A stretch of 64,000 nt of DNA from Bactericera cockerelli. Lineage: Eukaryota > Arthropoda > Insecta > Hemiptera > Triozidae. The stretch is taken from NCBI GenBank assembly GCA_024516035.1, contig CM044961.1:2416020-2480019 (forward strand), read 5' to 3'. Below are positions 24,429 to 36,740 of the stretch, piece after piece (position 1 is the stretch's first letter; each line of letters starts with the position of its first letter). A program made the translations under genes and the position numbers. The notes under the pieces are model-generated. The model saw only the letters and a list, made by a program, of their open reading frames with translations, had not been told where the DNA came from and did not search any database.

Positions 24429-24815
24429 TACTGTGCGCCTATACAAAGATCACTATTGCCATTTTCATACAGCCTGAGTTGGGCCAGACATAGGTCTCAG
24501 CATCACGAGGATTTGATTTGAATTAGAATGATCACCATTCCAAGTTTTTAACTCGCTGGATGTTGCTCAGTTTCAGTCACATAACGAAAACCGTTTTCAT
24601 TGTTCCATTGACGCTGATGGGTACCACAACACAGAATTAAAATAAAAAAAATGGGATTTTCCTATAAAAAAATGAAAAAGAAATATAAGAAAACTTGTTT
24701 ATTTTTACAAATTTACGGGTACAACCGTAAATTTGTATTTGCATAATTCTGGGAATTTATTTGGCAACCCTGTTTCTCTCTCATTCTCATACAATGATAG
24801 CTTACTCAATGTATA

Positions 24816-24955
24816 ACCGACCTCAGTAGCTTGCTCGATAAGGCGGCGGACTTGTAACCTGGACGTCGGTTGTTCAAGTCTCGGTTTCAGCGTAGATTTA
24901 GTAAAGCGAGTTTGAGTTGTGGCATCATGAAAGTGATTAACACAATTGTGATAAC
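24816..24955 (+). repeat. tRNA-derived SINE (GGCGGACTTGTAACC family)
   Basis: Head cgacctcagtagcttgctcg, ataaggcggcggacttgtaa, B-box region ggttgttcaagtct, body agcgtagatttagtaaagcg and gtgattaacacaattgtgat. The most complete copy in the window. Confidence 0.75.
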
Positions 24956-25503
24956 TTTTTTAGTGATTGTCCTTTAGCCTCTGCGACCATTGTAATCTTG
25001 TGTGACATACGTGAGATAGGGAGTAGGATGATGATATAGATAGCAGGAGCAGCATCAGAATACCCACCGCTGACGAGTTAATTAAATTAGCCGTCTCACA
25101 AGTGATACTCGTGGCTCATCCTGGCACAATTGTGAATGAAGTGAGCACACTGCCAGACACATCAGGGGTTCCTAAACCCACCATGAATTATCCGTCACAC
25201 CAGTGGTACTCGCGATTGTCCTGGCATAGTTGTGAGTGAAGTGAGCCCACTGCCAGACTCATCAGGTGTTCCTAAACCCTCACTCATCCTTTCTCTCTCC
25301 CTCCTCCTATCGCAGGGAAGACATGTTTCTTTTAATATAATTTTTTCACACTGTTTTTATTTTATAGCCATAAAACTTTATTTAAACACACATGTATTTA
25401 AATAAATACATGTGTGAATGAATGAATGAATGAATGAATGATCATACCAGTTATTGCTTGATTGTTATAAACTATAACTTCAAGTGTAGGTATTTGAATT
25501 AAA

Positions 25504-27870
25504 AAAAAAAAAAAAAAAAAAAAAAACTGCAGCTACTGTAGACCAGTGGCGGCTCGTCGGGTGAAGACACTGAAGACATTTTCACCTAATTTTGAACAGT
25601 GAAAACACTACTCATAATCCCTTGAACATGGCACAATTGATCCAACTCAAAGAAAAAAAAAAAAGAGTAAGCTTTGTGTAAAATAGATCAATGCTGCTTA
25701 ACATTTCATGTTACTTTCCAAGGAGAACACCAAATGTGAAGACAATTCGAAATTGTCTTCAGTTGTCCTTGAATCAACCAATCAGAGTTGAGTATTTCCA
25801 AGTAGGTATCATGAAATATTAGGCAAGAACTATATCTATGTAATATGCTACTGAGGACAGTCTTCAGTTGTATTCAGTTTACATTATCTACACGACCTCA
25901 TACGAAATGTCACGAAGCCACATACCATGTGCGATGTCATGTGTTTTTGATATTAACATTGTTGCCAGTAGCATTATGCCAGACCTAGGAAACCAGTCAA
26001 TGATTTAGCCTCCCATATCTAGCACAATCTTGTAATATTAAAAAAAAAAAAAATAATAATAATAATAATAACGTAGGCGCTAGGAAAGCAGGATTTTGTG
26101 TCAGGAATTTTGGATATTATTTCTCATTTTTTGGGTTCTAGTTTTGTACATAGTTCCTAAACGATAGCCGATACCAATAAATTTTAACTATATTTTATGT
26201 ATCTTGTCAACTATATGTAGTATTAAAAAGGACATCTCGATTGAAGTCAAATCTCGGAAATAATTATTTAATGTAGGTACCGAAATTGAGCCAAATAAGA
26301 TAATCTGGTATCTAGTTGTTCCAAGAAGTTTTTAAATAGGGTCAATGGTGGTCCTGTTTAAGATCCTGACTATGGAACCACTTTAAAAAAAATCATGAAA
26401 TTAGACGTGTTGAAATGAAATTCTCAAGAGAAAATTCTGTTCAGGCGGTGTAGTATTATTTTTTTAAATAAATAAATACGTCTTACATGATTTGAGGGAT
26501 TTCTTTAAATTTAAAATATAGCTCTTGAAGTTTGTAGAAATTTAGCAATGAAATTAACTTGGCAACATTGTATCTCTTTTCTTTAGAATGTAAACAAAAC
26601 TTGTCGCGCACTTTTTAAATTTTATTAGACCATTTTCAAATCTTTTCAACGGTAATCAAGTGACTTTTAATTGGTGTAACTAGTTAATAAAGTTTTTTCC
26701 CAGTATTTGATACAGGATAGAAACATTATTCCTACCTGATCTGACCTGTGCTTTTCATAATAAGTTGAATATGAAGTAGCTATGTACTTCTTTCAGTGTC
26801 AGAAATAACATTATAATTATGCAGGTTGTAGGTAGCTAAGCACACAGCTTCCAGTGAAGTACTTAAAATTATAAGGCAATATCTGTGTTTTTCTTAAATA
26901 CCTAGTCATTTAAACATCAATGGTAACACAAATTCAAGCTGATTTTATATTTGTAGTAAGTATGTTTTCTTAGATTTATTTTGTAATCTGGTGGTGGATT
27001 TTCTTCCAGTTTTGGATTGTAATTTTTAGTCTTCAACTAACTTTCTTTCCTTCCTAGTTCTAACTACTGAGGTATAATCCTAATATTTTTATTTTAATTC
27101 CTTTTTACCAACTTTTAGTTAATATTTTTTATTAAGATGAATAATTAATAACAATATTTCAAAGAAACAATGAGATCCCCACAAAATCATGGGGTTCAAA
27201 CATTAAAAGTAACCCCATTCAGATTAAGAAGTAATGAGGATAAGAAAGATATTATGATTATTGGATCTCCAATTTCTCCAATTACTATAACCACCACTAA
27301 AAAAGTAAAGCAAATGCCTGCCCCACAGCCATACAGTTCAAGCCTGAATGGCTTATGAAAAATGAATGGCTGTGTACCAGCTCAAGTGTTGACAAATTGT
27401 TCTGCTGGCCTTGTTTATTTATTAAGTACCAAGTGTTCTCCAAAAAAAGTACCTATAAAAACTTATATGATGCAAAACTGGTATGAGAGAAAATCATGCT
27501 CTGCAGGGAAACAGCCATAACTTACAATGGGCTGTGTTTATGAGACCATAAGAACTAAGATCTGATAAATTAATAATTTTATTTTTTCAATACTTCTGGG
27601 TATAATTTGTCTTCACCTAGTCTTGAAGTCAGGAGCCGCCACTGCTGTAGACGCTAGTTGTCTGTTTTGTAGCTTGCATGCTTCCCCTCTGATGGGCGAG
27701 AAATGACACAAAACTCCCCATTTAGGTGCTAGGCCAACACGAAACAAGAGTATACTAGAAGGTTTTCCTTACAAATAACCAAATACATTTTTTTGTCGTC
27801 TCTGGGATTCGAACCCGGTACCTTCCACGAGGAAAGCGAGTACCTTACCCCTGCGCTACTCGCGCTCCTC
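25504..27870 (-). mobile_element. tRNA-derived SINE split by a hAT insertion
   Basis: Pieces at 25504-25543 and 27645-27870 are the two halves of a copy related to 12251-12500. Leftward reading gives a head with a B box near 27805-27825 (cgggttcgaatcccaga), then tcatttctcgcccatcagag and, past the insertion, gtctacagtagctgcag and an A/T tail at 25501-25526. Removing 25544-27644 and one duplication restores the SINE. Confidence 0.7.
25544..27644. mobile_element. Non-autonomous hAT-type DNA transposon, 2.1 kb
   Basis: Ends are CAGTGGCGGCTC in inverted orientation, with a weaker continuation (GGTGAAGAC on both sides). Perfect 8-bp duplications ctgtagac flank it (25536-25543, 27645-27652). No hAT transposase (no DDE-containing frame) was found. 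The 62-codon frame at 27170-27358 is unrecognised. Confidence 0.9.
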
Positions 27871-28045
27871 CTTCTCCTTTCGTCAATAGCGAAGACATGG
27901 AAATAGAAAGGGAGGGGGGCTAGGAAAGTAAGTCACCTAATATACTTCGATTTTCCTTTGTGACCCAGAAATAAAAAATGAATTATCGTACAGGGTATTT
28001 CGTTTTGAGTTTAAAAAAAGATCGAGCGGACAGCAGTTTGAACAC

Positions 28046-28278
28046 TAGGGCTGGTATGCAGAGACTTTTTTTTATCCCTATACGGTTCACTGTAGGGTGG
28101 TCCCGAGCTTGCTATTATAGGGAATACTTCGACCTTGACAATAATTTCAATCTCTTCTTTCAAGAGACATCTGAATGCGCATGCGTACAGGTGCTTTAAA
28201 CAAACGTCTCTGCATAACAAAATCAGCTGAAGGGACAAATGACCCAGGCATCCCTACAGTGAGGACTCTGCATACCAC
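28046..28278. mobile_element. MITE, GGTATGCAGAG ends
   Basis: The left end gggctggtatgcagagac and right end ctctgcataccaccct are inverted matches, with cactgtaggg as an inner inverted pair. The target duplication is not clear. Confidence 0.5.
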
Positions 28279-28767
28279 CCTGGCTGTCGAACCGGATGTG
28301 TAAAAAATGGAAAAATTAAAGGTACCACATCATTCAGCAGTAAAAATTTGATGTAGAAAATTGGATTCCGTCAAAAAATGAACAAATTTGCGTTAAAACT
28401 ACATGAAAAATTCAAGTCCGAAGAGAGAAAAATCCGTTCCGGGTCTTTTCGTTAGCTCTGTATATTATGTTCCATGATCTCTAGATTGTGTGATACCATT
28501 GGTTTTTCTCTGGTTTCATAAAAGGTTCACAGCCAAACTCCTACCTTTGAAGAAACATCTAAATTTCGATTTAATTTACTTTCAAAGTTTCAAATAATCT
28601 GGTTTATCTCACAGGTCACCCAGTATACAGAGTGGGATGCGCCTTTCGCTCTTTTGCTCAAATAATATCCATGTCTTATATTATTGACCCTCTCGCCGGT
28701 ATATGTTTGCTTTGGGCCTCACAATAAAATTGTGCTTTCCATTGAACTCATGAGGTGTAGTAGTATG

Positions 28768-29732
28768 TGGGTCATTTTCATTTATCTTGGGCATATCAAG
28801 TCCGCAACCTTTCTCCTTTAATAAATGTGAAAATAATAGGGATATATGACTAAAATCTATTTGATCACATAGGAAACAATTTTTTTTATAAATTACAATA
28901 ATAAATTGTCTTTTAAACTAATGTGGAGACTCAAAATTGCCAGTTATGTAAGTAACGTTCATGATATTTTAGGTGTCCCTTAGTCTAAAATTTAACTGTG
29001 GCTGATAGAAAAAAAATGCATTTCTCCCCATTATTATCACCAAAATCCAATATAAATGAGAAAAATACAGTTTATTTAGGATGTGACCATTAGTTTTCAT
29101 AAAAATAATAATGTTCACCTCATTCTACAGACGTGTAAAGTTGTGTCCCTACGAAGAAAAAAAAATTTCCGTCATGAATGTTACCCCCAAAAAAATGTAA
29201 ACCATTTTGAAAAACCCTTAGAATGAGAAGCTAGCAGCTGCCGCCATTTTGCTTCTTACAGATGACATTGTTTTTGATTTGAAATTTTCTGTCAGTTGGA
29301 TGTTGGATGCAGTACAGTGAGGGAGAATGGTGGGTCTAATTTTTTTTTGACAAGAACGTTACGCGGTTTTTTAAATAAATTGTAATGATTCTTTAATATA
29401 TAATGTATTTCTTTAATTCTTCTGCATGTCCTCTTTCCAATCAAATATTTTTTTTTGTAAAGTGAATATTCTTTTATTGAGAAAAGATTGTTTTAGTGGC
29501 GTGTCACTCATGAACGTTACCGTCATGAACGTTACCCGTGGTCATGAACGTTACCTGGTACGTTAAGTTTTTGTAATTTTGTGTGAAGAGGTAGCTGCTA
29601 GAAATATTCTAAATGAAAGCTTTTGCTCAAAGGTATTTGTCTTAGTCTTCTGAGCCCAAAAATTGTTTAGGAAAAAGGTAACGTTCATGACTTTAAAAAA
29701 TCCAATTGCCCAAGATAAATGAAAATGACCCA
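28768..29732. mobile_element. TIR element with dispersed ATGAACGTTAC motif, 965 bp
   Basis: Perfect 26-bp terminal inverted repeats starting TGGGTCATTTTCATTTATC. The interior holds seven copies or near-copies of ATGAACGTTAC in both orientations (28952, 29173, 29352, 29509, 29523, 29542, 29680). No transposase frame was seen. Flanks share gtagtat but the duplication is out of register, so the superfamily is open. Confidence 0.8.
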
Positions 29733-29867
29733 TGTAGTATACGTATAGTATAGCTAGGGGATGCAACTTAGCTGCTAAGCTCTTACGACAGTAGTCACTG
29801 TTGCTGCGGATTTTTAAATAAAGTGACCTGAAGTAATGCGAAAGCGGTTCCGGGGCACAATTTCCTT

Positions 29868-29889
29868 TAATAATAATAATAATAATAAT
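29868..29889. repeat. (TAA)n microsatellite
   Basis: Seven ATA/TAA units. One of many such runs near SINE ends in this window. Confidence 0.8.
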
Positions 29890-30429
29890 AGAATGTAAGA
29901 ACCCTGTATGTCTGAACTCTCGACCACCATTTACATGTTGTTCTTGGCGTTCCCACCTCCGCAACGCAAGTTCTAAATAGTAGAATTAAGAGGAAGCTTT
30001 CCTCGACTTCTATCATTTGGTACTCTTTGCTCAGTTCCATTATTTTCCTATATGATTGATGGTGTTTACCTGATGTCATATTCTGTCTTCCCGTGGTTTG
30101 TTTACCATTACAACCAGGGTCTACCGAACAGACTGGACATGAAATTTCCATGGATTGGAAAAGTTCAGTCAATGCCAGAAGGATTAACATTACGTTTATT
30201 ACGTTTGCCAGAAGAATATTACGTTTATCTATAAGAAATACATAGACCTGTATGACTGCTGGAATAAAGGACATTTTTATTATTTTATAATATCGACTGT
30301 AAGTAAACAGGGTAAGAAAAGAGATCGGAATGTCAGGGAAGAAAATTTCCAATCTTGTGAAATTACCTGAAATTTTTGAATCTAGTCAAATTCCAAGTCC
30401 AGCTTTTATTTTAAGATAAGCCATGAAAC

Positions 30430-30680
30430 AGGAGCTACTGTAGACGCTTATGCTCTGTGTTGGAGCCTGCCCAACCCGTAGTATTTCTCCCCACTGATGG
30501 GCGAGAAGACTGTGAGAAGTGACACAGTAATTACTTCTCATTTAGGTGCTGTATCAACACGGGCGCACTGGAAGGTATCCTTTAGATACAAGCATTTGCG
30601 GCTCTTTCGGTCGAACCCGAGACCATCGCATGGCAAGCGAATATCTTACTAGCTAGCTATTCGTGCACTCCCAATTTTGT
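30430..30680 (-). repeat. tRNA-derived SINE (TGTCACTTCTCGCCCATCAG family)
   Basis: Reverse-strand copy: ggagctactgtagacgct at the tail side, cactgatgggcgagaag in the body, and a degenerate B box near 30608 (gtcgaacccgagacc). Confidence 0.65.
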
Positions 30681-31564
30681 AGTGCATTTTTTTTTTCTTC
30701 TTTTTTTTTTTTTCGCACCCTGTACAAGTATGACACTAAGACAAATATCATTATATCACTCCATCATGATACCTGTCCTGGTAAAGTGTGATTGCTGTCT
30801 TAATCTAGGAACTTCTTTTGATTGGATTTTTTTCAATTTTTTTATTTGTTTTAGACGCTGTTGATAATTTTAATATTTTCACCATATTGGACTTGCTCGC
30901 ATTTATTTTTGTAAGATGATATTAAATTTTACAATATCATGGCTATACTTGTCTTTCCCTAATGTCCATAAAAATATGTCATATACGGCTTACTCCTGGT
31001 AGTGAACCAAGTATGGTGGCCGCATTTCCCTCTTGTACGTATTATGTATGTCTATTAGGAAGAAAAAATACCTAGTCCTCAGGAAGTTTGGTGTGCGGTA
31101 CAGCTGTCACCTGATTTTTTTTGTTTTCTTGCCTACTTCTTGAATTAAGAATTTAGATTCCTTGCACTAGGCTCAAGAAGTGTTCATAATACCTCCCTTT
31201 GAAGCGCTGGGTCAACTCGAGCGCACCGGAAGGTTTTCCTTACCAACAAAATAAAGTTATGAACTTATTTTTTTCTTGGGTGTGGGTTTCGAAGCCTGGA
31301 CCGTCTACATGGTAAGCAAGTTATTATTACCACTGAGTTGATCGTGCACTCAAACGATGTGTTTAAATAGGATAATAGTATACATTTGCATACTCTTATC
31401 TCTCAAACTCAGCATCGTCATGCACTACCCACAACCCACTTGACATCTCATCTTTGTACTCGGAACACGTGTCTTCCTTCTCTGTATTTTCTTTAATGCT
31501 TTCTGTCACACTGAAAGTGAGAGGAAGAGAGAGAATGATGAATTGATGATGAGGAGGATAGTCT

Positions 31565-31694
31565 GGCCGCGGTATTTACTTCTTGTTTAGGTACGGTGTG
31601 TGCTATGTGTGCTACTGTCCCGGTATCATGGCCGCGGTATTTACTTCTTGTTTAGGTACGGTGTGTGCTATGTGTGCTACATGTCCGGAATATA
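31565..31694. repeat. 65-bp direct repeat, two copies
   Basis: The segment gccgcggtatttacttcttg through gtgtgctatgtgtgctac occurs twice in tandem. Confidence 0.85.
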
Positions 31695-32169
31695 GCTTAT
31701 GTCAAGGCTCGCTGTCGCTGCTATTGCACGATCCGGATAAACCCACCGGACGTACCAAGTTGTCTTCCTATTTGTGTTGTCCACCTCATATTTAGCTTAT
31801 CTGTTACTGAGAAGGGCACTTATCAGTTAATTGTCTTGATAGTCAGCGTATAAAAGTAATAAATGAAATGACTTCCATTAGTCTGTTGCAAAACATTTGC
31901 TTTGAGTCATGGTACTGTCCCAGGAGCTCAATATTCGAGTACTAAATGATGTTCTGTCCCTACTGGTACCTCAGGAACGTAAATACTTTATGTTCATGCA
32001 TATTGCATATGTCCAGGTAGTGACGCTGAGTTTCGTCTAGACAGGACAGGACGTGTATCGTTCTGTCCCGTAAGTGGTCTGCGTGTATTGATATTCTAAT
32101 AGTACATAAATATGATAGTATATAGTGCGAGTCTGTGGAAACATTTACTGCGCTGCTTTGTTTTGGCGC

Positions 32170-35100
32170 CGGGCGGGGCGGCTGTAACCACATAACTTTC
32201 TGTACAGAAAAAAATATTGTGAATAGTTCAGTCGTAGATACATATGTTTTTTTTGCAATGTATATCCACATACAGGAAATGTGTATGTCCTAACTAACGC
32301 GGGTTATTGACCCATGCCCATTAGAGATTATTTCCGACCAACCCTTATTGGTTATTCCGTTAGGTACAAAATGAAATTACAGCTTTCTCGGAAATCGCAA
32401 GTGGACTTTGGGAACTGAAACAATTTCACTAACTGCATGCTGTAGTATAATGTTTCCAATTACTCTAAATGGTTTACTAAATATTTGCTAAATTCCTGGG
32501 CTCCCACCTACCCCGAGGTTATTGAGTCTTTTTTACGCCGCCATTATGTATCAAGCCACTGAGGTGCAATGTATTGTAGGTTCACATATTAGATTTAATT
32601 CACGTCGTGCATGAGATGGGCAATATTGTACTGTCTCACGTGTGGAAGCATTTCATGGACGCCCAGATCCAATGTTCAGGCTTCTGCCACAACCAATGAT
32701 TCTAATTTGTTTTAAAGTCCGTGAGCTATTCATAATGGGATCTTATTGTGGGAAATCATACCTATATCTATACAGTAAACCTCCCACCTGGGTTGGACCG
32801 AAAATACCAAATTCACGTGTTTTAAGGACGTTGAATTTTCAGCAAAAACTCCGCCCAAACCCAGATCGAACTAAGATCTCCGAACCTGAGCAGTAGTTAC
32901 AACCGTTACCCCTAGAGTGCGCAGGGCTTACAAATAATACGCTAACGCTTGCATGGAATTCTAAGGAGATGGAAATTAATCAGCTAGTAGAAGTGATACA
33001 GGATATTACACTGTAACTATTGCATAATTGAATCACGAAGAAAACCTGATTCTGTAATGGTTACCTACTGAAAACCACCGGATGACCATTGTAACTCCTA
33101 TTACTATGTGATCACGTTTTTAAGTAACATCATCAGCGTATCGTAGGAATACTAATATGTTACAATACAATAACTCATGAAATATCTAAGTAATAAACAA
33201 GCACATAAGATGTGTTATAATTATAATAAAACGCAGGTAACATAGCGTGTCGGATGCTGTGATTACCACACGAGGCAAGGTGTGGCGTGGCGGTTATTTT
33301 CAATTCCTACTACAATAGTAGTTAGTTGTGTCAGTTATATGAGTCTAGAAAATAATACATCAATACTTTCTTATCTCTATGTATTTACATATGTAAGTTT
33401 AATATACATAGAAATCAGAACATAATTATTTGAAAACGGTTTCGATGAATATCTAGGCTTATTCATAGATTAATAATATTTTACCAGTAAGTATTATGAC
33501 TATTATTAAATATCTATATAATTACAGTATTAACAATGAAATAATGATAGTCGCCTTCTCTTTTCACTTTACCTTTCTAAACCTACTTGGGGTCGGCATT
33601 GTTCAACCACTTCATGGTTGAGGTTGGTTCTGGACTATTCTTCCACATTTTCGGTATGCTTCCTCGCCAACTTGTCAATAAGTGTGTTTTCTTTTGCCTA
33701 ACAAGCTGTAGTGTATGGCAACTCCCACAGCGGTTGAAGTTTCGTATAAAATCTATAGTGTAACTCTTCTTGTGTGGTGTGAGGTATTCGATACGTGTGG
33801 TTTTGGCTTGAGAATTACTCGTGATATTTCGTGTATAGTGTGTTGATAATACAATGAGTATGATTTATCTACTTTTCGTTAAATCAGTATAGTCATGATA
33901 TACCTACTACCTATTCATACTCACCTCTTTAGCTCCAGCTACTGGCTTGTTGGTTGGTTGTCTTTCGTGTTTTAGTCCTCTAGTGAGACAGAAGACATAT
34001 TAATTGTAATGATATTTATTACTTTTGAGGAACATTATCTTTATCCTCCTTTTACAACCACTCTCATGCCTTTGTCCTTTTCACCTCATTTCTGCCTCTT
34101 TATCTCTTTACTACTAACTCTTCCTATTTTCTCCCAGTAGTTCTCTTATCTCCCGGTTAACACGCATCTCTTCTCTATCTTTCGCCACAGTAGTTCCCTT
34201 GATCCTGCACCTGTTACTCACCTATTCTTCCTATTTTCCACAGTTTTCTTTAGTGCTCCTGTTACTCACCTATTATTCTCTAGTTTGCTCTCCAAGTAGT
34301 TTCTTACCACTTAACTCACTATCATACTTCTCTTCTTCCTCAACATAGTTTCTTTCCCCATGTACTCACTATTCTACTTCTTTCTCTCCTCACCAGTAGT
34401 TTCCTCGATCTAATCCTCCTTCTCATAATTATTCCTATCTTCTCCTCCACAGATGAGGTTTCTGCTTTCTCCCTGTTCTCACTAAGTCTATATCTTCAAT
34501 ATTCCTTACTACCTATACATACATACTTCCAATCTTCGCTACAGTGGGGGGGGGGGGGGGGGGGAGTTAACCACACATAACTTTCCTGTACAGAAAAGAA
34601 TATTGCTGACCATAGCGGGGGTTAAACAGCTCGAAGATACATATATTTTTTTTTCAAATTATATCCTACATAAGGAAATGTGAAGTCCTAACTAAAGGGC
34701 GGGGTTATTGCCCATGCCCATAGCAATTTTTTCCACCCAACCCTTTTGGTTTATTGCTCGTTGCTCTACAAAAGTGCAAATTACACCTTTTCGGGAAATC
34801 GGCACAGGAACTTGAAAACAATTTCCACATACCTACATTCAAATGTAGTTGAAAAAAGTTTCATTTTGTGTTAATCACTTTCGTGATATCACAATAACTC
34901 TCAAACTCGCGTTTACTAAATATACTATTTGATAAACCCTGGGACTCGAACCACCTACCTCCGAGGTTACGAGTCCGCCGCCTTATGGATCAAGCCACTG
35001 AGGTGCAAATGTATTAGTAGGTTCAATATTAATTAATTCAACGTCCGTGCATGAGATGGGCAAATATTGTACTGTCTCACGGTGGTGGAAGCATTTCATG

Positions 35101-36740
35101 GACGCCCAGATCCAATGTTCAGGCTTCTGCCACAACCAATGATTCTAATTTGATTTTAAAGTCCGTGAGCTATTCATAATGGGGATCTTATTGCTGGAAA
35201 TCATACCTATATCTATACAGTAAACCTACCCAGCCTGGGTTGGACCGAAAATACCAAATTCACGTGTTCTTAAGACGTAGAATTTTCAGCAAAAACTCCG
35301 CCCAAACCCAGGATCGAACGTAAGATCTCCGAACCATGAGCAGTTAGTTACAACCGTTACACCACAGAGTGCTGCAGGTGCCTTACAAATAATACGCTAA
35401 CGCTTGCATGGAAATTCTAAGGAGATGGAAATTAATCAGCATAGTAGAAGTGATACAGGATAATTACACTAATAACTATTGCATAATTGAATCAACGAAG
35501 AAAAACCTGATTTCTGTAATGGTTACCTACAAAACCTACCGATGCCATTGTAAAACCCTAATACCTATGTGATACCGTTTTGTACGAACATATCAGGTAT
35601 GTAAATACTAAATATGTTACAAATAACAATAACTCATGAAATATCTAAGTAATAAACAAGCACAATAATGATGTGTTATAATTATAATAAAACGCAGGTA
35701 ACATAGCTGTGTCGGATGCTGTGATACCACACGAGGCAAGGTGTGGCGTGGCGGTTATTTTCAATTCCTACTACAATAGTAATGTTAGTTGTGTCAGTTA
35801 TATGAGTCTAGAAAATAATATCAATCATATACTTTCTTATCTCTATGTATATTACATAGTTGTAAGTTGTAATATACATAGAAATCAGAACATAATTATT
35901 TTGAAAACGGTTTCGATGAATAATCCTAAGGCTTATTCATAGATTAATAATTTTTTACCAGTAAGTATTCATGACTAATTATTAATATCTATATTAATTA
36001 CGAGTATTAACAATGAACATAATGATATAGTCGCCTTCTCTTTTCACTTTACCTTTTTCTAAACCTACTTGGGGTCGGCATTGTTCAACCACTTCATGGT
36101 TGAGGTTGGTTCTGGCACTTCTTCCACATTTTACGGCTGGATGCCCTTCCTAACGCCAACTCTGTCAATAAGTTGGTGTTATTGTCTTTTGGCCTAACAG
36201 AGCTGTTAGTGTATCGGAACGTCCCCAGCGTGTTAGTAATGTGTATTAACAATTCTTAGTCGTCAAACTCATTCATAGTGAGTGTGAGGACTGTGAGGTA
36301 CTCTCAGATTCTCGGTGTGGTTTTGGCTTGTAGAATTAGGCTCGGTGATATTTCTAATGCCAGCTGTGATGAGGTGCTGTTGATATTACAACTGATGTGA
36401 GTGAGTTGGTAGTCGCTACTTTGGTCTGGTTAGTGGCCTGTTAGTCATGATTATCCACCTACGTACCTATTTCTATGTACGATCAACCGTTCTTTAGAAA
36501 ACTGCCAGCTAGACTGGCTTGTTAGGGTTGGCTTGTCTTTTCTCTGTTTATAGTCCTCTAGTGAGACAGAGACACTATTAAACTTTGTAATTGATATTTT
36601 ATACTTTTAGAGTGAACATTATCTTTATCCTCTTCCTTCTCTACAATCCTCACTCAATCATCCTTTGTCCTTGTCACCTCCATTTTCTTCCTCTCCTTAT
36701 CCTCCCTTTTACTCACCTAATCTACTTCTCTATCTTCTCC
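32170..36740. repeat. Imperfect 2.4-kb tandem duplication
   Basis: 32170-34545 and 34560-36740 match along their length in the same order (for example acatagcgtgtcggatgctg, cctacttggggtcggcattg, tagtcctctagtgagacag). The first copy differs mainly by scattered one- or two-base losses and shortened homopolymers. Even the start of the 63-bp satellite is present in degraded form at 34060-34530. This pattern fits an uncorrected long-read haplotype or contig end better than an old duplication. Confidence 0.8.
34865..35015 (-). repeat. tRNA-derived SINE (GGCGGACTTGTAACC family), minus strand
   Basis: Reverse complement gives ggcggcggactcgtaacctc, gaggtaggtggttcgagtcc and gtgatatcacgaaagtgatt. A collapsed version appears at 32520-32575 in the other copy of the duplication. 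Confidence 0.65.

Noticed and set aside
27170..27358. 62-codon ORF in the hAT element as transposase
   Set aside because: No resemblance to hAT transposase motifs; too short and composition near background.
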